DNA from: Paenibacillus helianthi
GTDB taxonomy: Bacteria; Bacillota; Bacilli; Paenibacillales; Paenibacillaceae
Direction of reading: 5' to 3'
DNA length: 64,000 nucleotides
Assembly: GCF_001909055.1 (NCBI RefSeq)
Contig: NZ_LVWI01000001.1
Coordinates: forward strand, 558,001 to 622,000
Shown piece by piece: positions 62,808-64,000 of this stretch. The stretch's first letter is position 1, and each line of letters opens with the position of its first letter. The position numbers were made by a program, and so were the translations under genes. Below the pieces are notes generated by a model. That model did no database searches. It was given only the letters and a program-made list of their open reading frames with translations, and had not been told where the DNA came from.

Positions 62808-64000
62808 ATGGTTGAGGAGAACAAAAAGAAGAACGTAAAGCAGCGTCCACCCCGTAGATCCTGGCTCCGCAGGTTCGGTTCCGTCGTGAAGTGGATGTTT
62901 ATACTCGGCATACTCGGCATACTGTTTGCCGGTGGTGCTGTGGCAGGCTATGTCACTTCCATAGTGAAGGACGATCCTGTCCGCTCCGAAGAATTGATCC
63001 AACAGCAAGTCAGCCAGAATTCCATTACCGGCTTTGCGTATTTCCGCGATGGCCAACCGATTGGCCAGCTCCGGACTGAAGAGGACCGAAGACTTGTAGA
63101 ATTCAACAATATTCCGCAGCTCGTGATTGATGCCGTTCTCGCTATAGAGGACAATAATTTCTACAATCATAAAGGGGTCGATTTCAGCGGCACCCTGCGT
63201 GCCGTTAAGCAAAAGTTGCTGAACGAATCCGTCCAGACCGGCGGGAGCACCCTGACCCAGCAATTGGCGCGGCGCGTGTTCCTTAATCTGGACCGGACAG
63301 AGGACCGCAAGATCAAGGAGATCCTGCTGTCTCTAAGGTTGGAACGCTATTTATCCAAGCAGGAAATTTTGACGGCCTATTTGAATAAGGTTCCTTTCGG
63401 AAACGGATCCAACGGCTACAATGTGTACGGTATCAAAGCTGCAGCTAAAGGGATTTTCGGATTAGATGACCTGGAAAAGCTGAATATTGCCCAAGCTGCT
63501 TATTTAGCCGGACTCCCCCAGCTCCCCTCCAAGTATTCTGCGTTTAATGGAGTTGGTGCATTTAATGAAACCGCATTTAAACGTGCCATGGAGCGCCAAA
63601 AGCTTGTACTTCGCCGGATGCTGGAGGAGAACAAAATCACTGCCTCCCAGTATAACGAAGCACTCCAGTTTGATATCAAGAGTTCTTTAGCGCCGCATAC
63701 GAAGAAGGCTTACGCTACATATCCTTATTTGATGCTAGAGACGGAACGCAAAGCGGCCGAGGTCCTACTGTCCATCAATGAAGGCAATAACGGTGTGGTC
63801 GATCCGAATTCCCCTTCTACTGAAGATAACAGTGTGCAGCTGGAGGAAGCGCGCCAGCAGCTTATGACCGGAGGCTACCGCGTATATACAACGATTGATA
63901 AAAAGGTATACAGCGCTATGCACGGCATCTCCGAGGACAGCGGAAACTTCACAAAGGACAGCAAGGCGAGAGGCAAGGAACAGACGGCAGGCATGATGAT
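62808..64000 (+). CDS. Class A penicillin-binding protein (PBP1A type), partial
   Basis: The ATG at 62808 opens about 397 codons that run off the right edge. The protein starts with a short basic cytoplasmic tail (VEENKKKNVKQRPPRRSWLR) and one membrane helix (WMFILGILGILFAGGAVAG). The GT51 glycosyltransferase domain follows: AVLAIEDNNFYNHKGVDFSG with the catalytic Glu, GGSTLTQQLARRVFLNLDRT, RKIKEILLSLRLERYLSK, EILTAYLNKVPFGNG and AQAAYLAGLPQLPSKYS. The transpeptidase domain lies mostly beyond the window. It polymerises and cross-links peptidoglycan. AAGGAGG lies 10 nt before the start. Confidence 0.95.
   Translation, partial: MVEENKKKNVKQRPPRRSWLRRFGSVVKWMFILGILGILFAGGAVAGYVTSIVKDDPVRSEELIQQQVSQNSITGFAYFRDGQPIGQLRTEEDRRLVEFNNIPQLVIDAVLAIEDNNFYNHKGVDFSGTLRAVKQKLLNESVQTGGSTLTQQLARRVFLNLDRTEDRKIKEILLSLRLERYLSKQEILTAYLNKVPFGNGSNGYNVYGIKAAAKGIFGLDDLEKLNIAQAAYLAGLPQLPSKYSAFNGVGAFNETAFKRAMERQKLVLRRMLEENKITASQYNEALQFDIKSSLAPHTKKAYATYPYLMLETERKAAEVLLSINEGNNGVVDPNSPSTEDNSVQLEEARQQLMTGGYRVYTTIDKKVYSAMHGISEDSGNFTKDSKARGKEQTAGMM

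Noticed and set aside
62799..63263. Minus-strand open frame inside the penicillin-binding protein gene
   Set aside because: Antisense to a gene with clear GT51 motifs; no ribosome-binding site.
1..64000. CRISPR arrays, insertion sequences, prophage genes, tRNA or rRNA genes
   Set aside because: No regular direct repeats with spacers, no transposase or phage gene and no tRNA or rRNA sequence was seen on either strand.

Overview
The window is chromosomal DNA from an endospore-forming low-to-mid GC Firmicute, most probably Paenibacillus. The basis is gene content and order. From about 3.5 to 35.7 kb it carries the Bacillus 'ylo' housekeeping cluster, read on the minus strand and divergent from rqcH: Ca-ATPase, yicC, remA, gmk, rpoZ, coaBC, priA, def, fmt, rsmB, rlmN, prpC, prkC, rsgA, rpe, spoVM, (rpmB divergent), fakA, recG. 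It also has the sporulation genes spoVM and spoVIF, the Firmicute-type YlbF/YlbG, YlaN, Asp23 and FtsW genes, a tyrosine T-box, and frequent TTG/GTG starts behind strong AGGAGG sites. No tRNA, rRNA, prophage, insertion sequence or CRISPR array was seen. The species is inference.

Layout. 0-1.6 kb: end of a minus-strand ABC transporter (permease cut by the window edge, and a lipoprotein binding protein). 1.8-3.3 kb: a plus-strand NlpC/P60 cell-wall hydrolase and a DUF2500 membrane protein. 3.5-8.7 kb: spoVIF, recG, degV, fakA. 8.8-9.3 kb: rpmB, and opposite it the 26-codon spoVM. 9.5-18.4 kb: translation and signalling genes (rpe, rsgA, prkC, prpC, rlmN, rsmB, fmt, def), with several 4-nt overlaps. 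18.5-24.5 kb: priA, coaBC, rpoZ, gmk, remA, yicC. 24.5-30.7 kb: insertions relative to the Bacillus order, namely a methionine-synthesis fusion enzyme, a translationally coupled solute-binding lipoprotein plus chemoreceptor, and dapF. 30.8-35.7 kb: SERCA-type Ca-ATPase and divergent rqcH. 35.9-39.0 kb: PHP phosphoesterase, GNAT, LysR regulator and an unknown basic protein. 39.1-44.8 kb: a cyclic-di-GMP pair (CBS-GGDEF and EAL) and eutABC without microcompartment genes. 44.9-49.4 kb: ylbG, ylbF and a two-gene XPB helicase module. 49.5-57.8 kb: CBS protein, M20 peptidase, YugN-like, ftsW, asp23-like, Ca/H exchanger, ylaN, a degenerate HPr-like protein, an M29 aminopeptidase and a lipoprotein. 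57.9-64 kb: GAF-GGDEF cyclase, rpsD with a long leader, tyrS broken by two frameshifts behind an intact T-box, and the start of a class A penicillin-binding protein.

The most notable items are: the binding-protein/chemoreceptor operon with a sigma-D-like -10 box; tyrS broken by two single-base deletions, both at GGCC; an HPr-fold protein lacking its first strand and phosphorylatable His but keeping the Ser46 site; the XPB helicase with its conserved partner; a ribosome-binding site buried in a long hairpin upstream of the NlpC/P60 gene; and a family of dispersed intergenic palindromes. Most of the rest is ordinary core genome.
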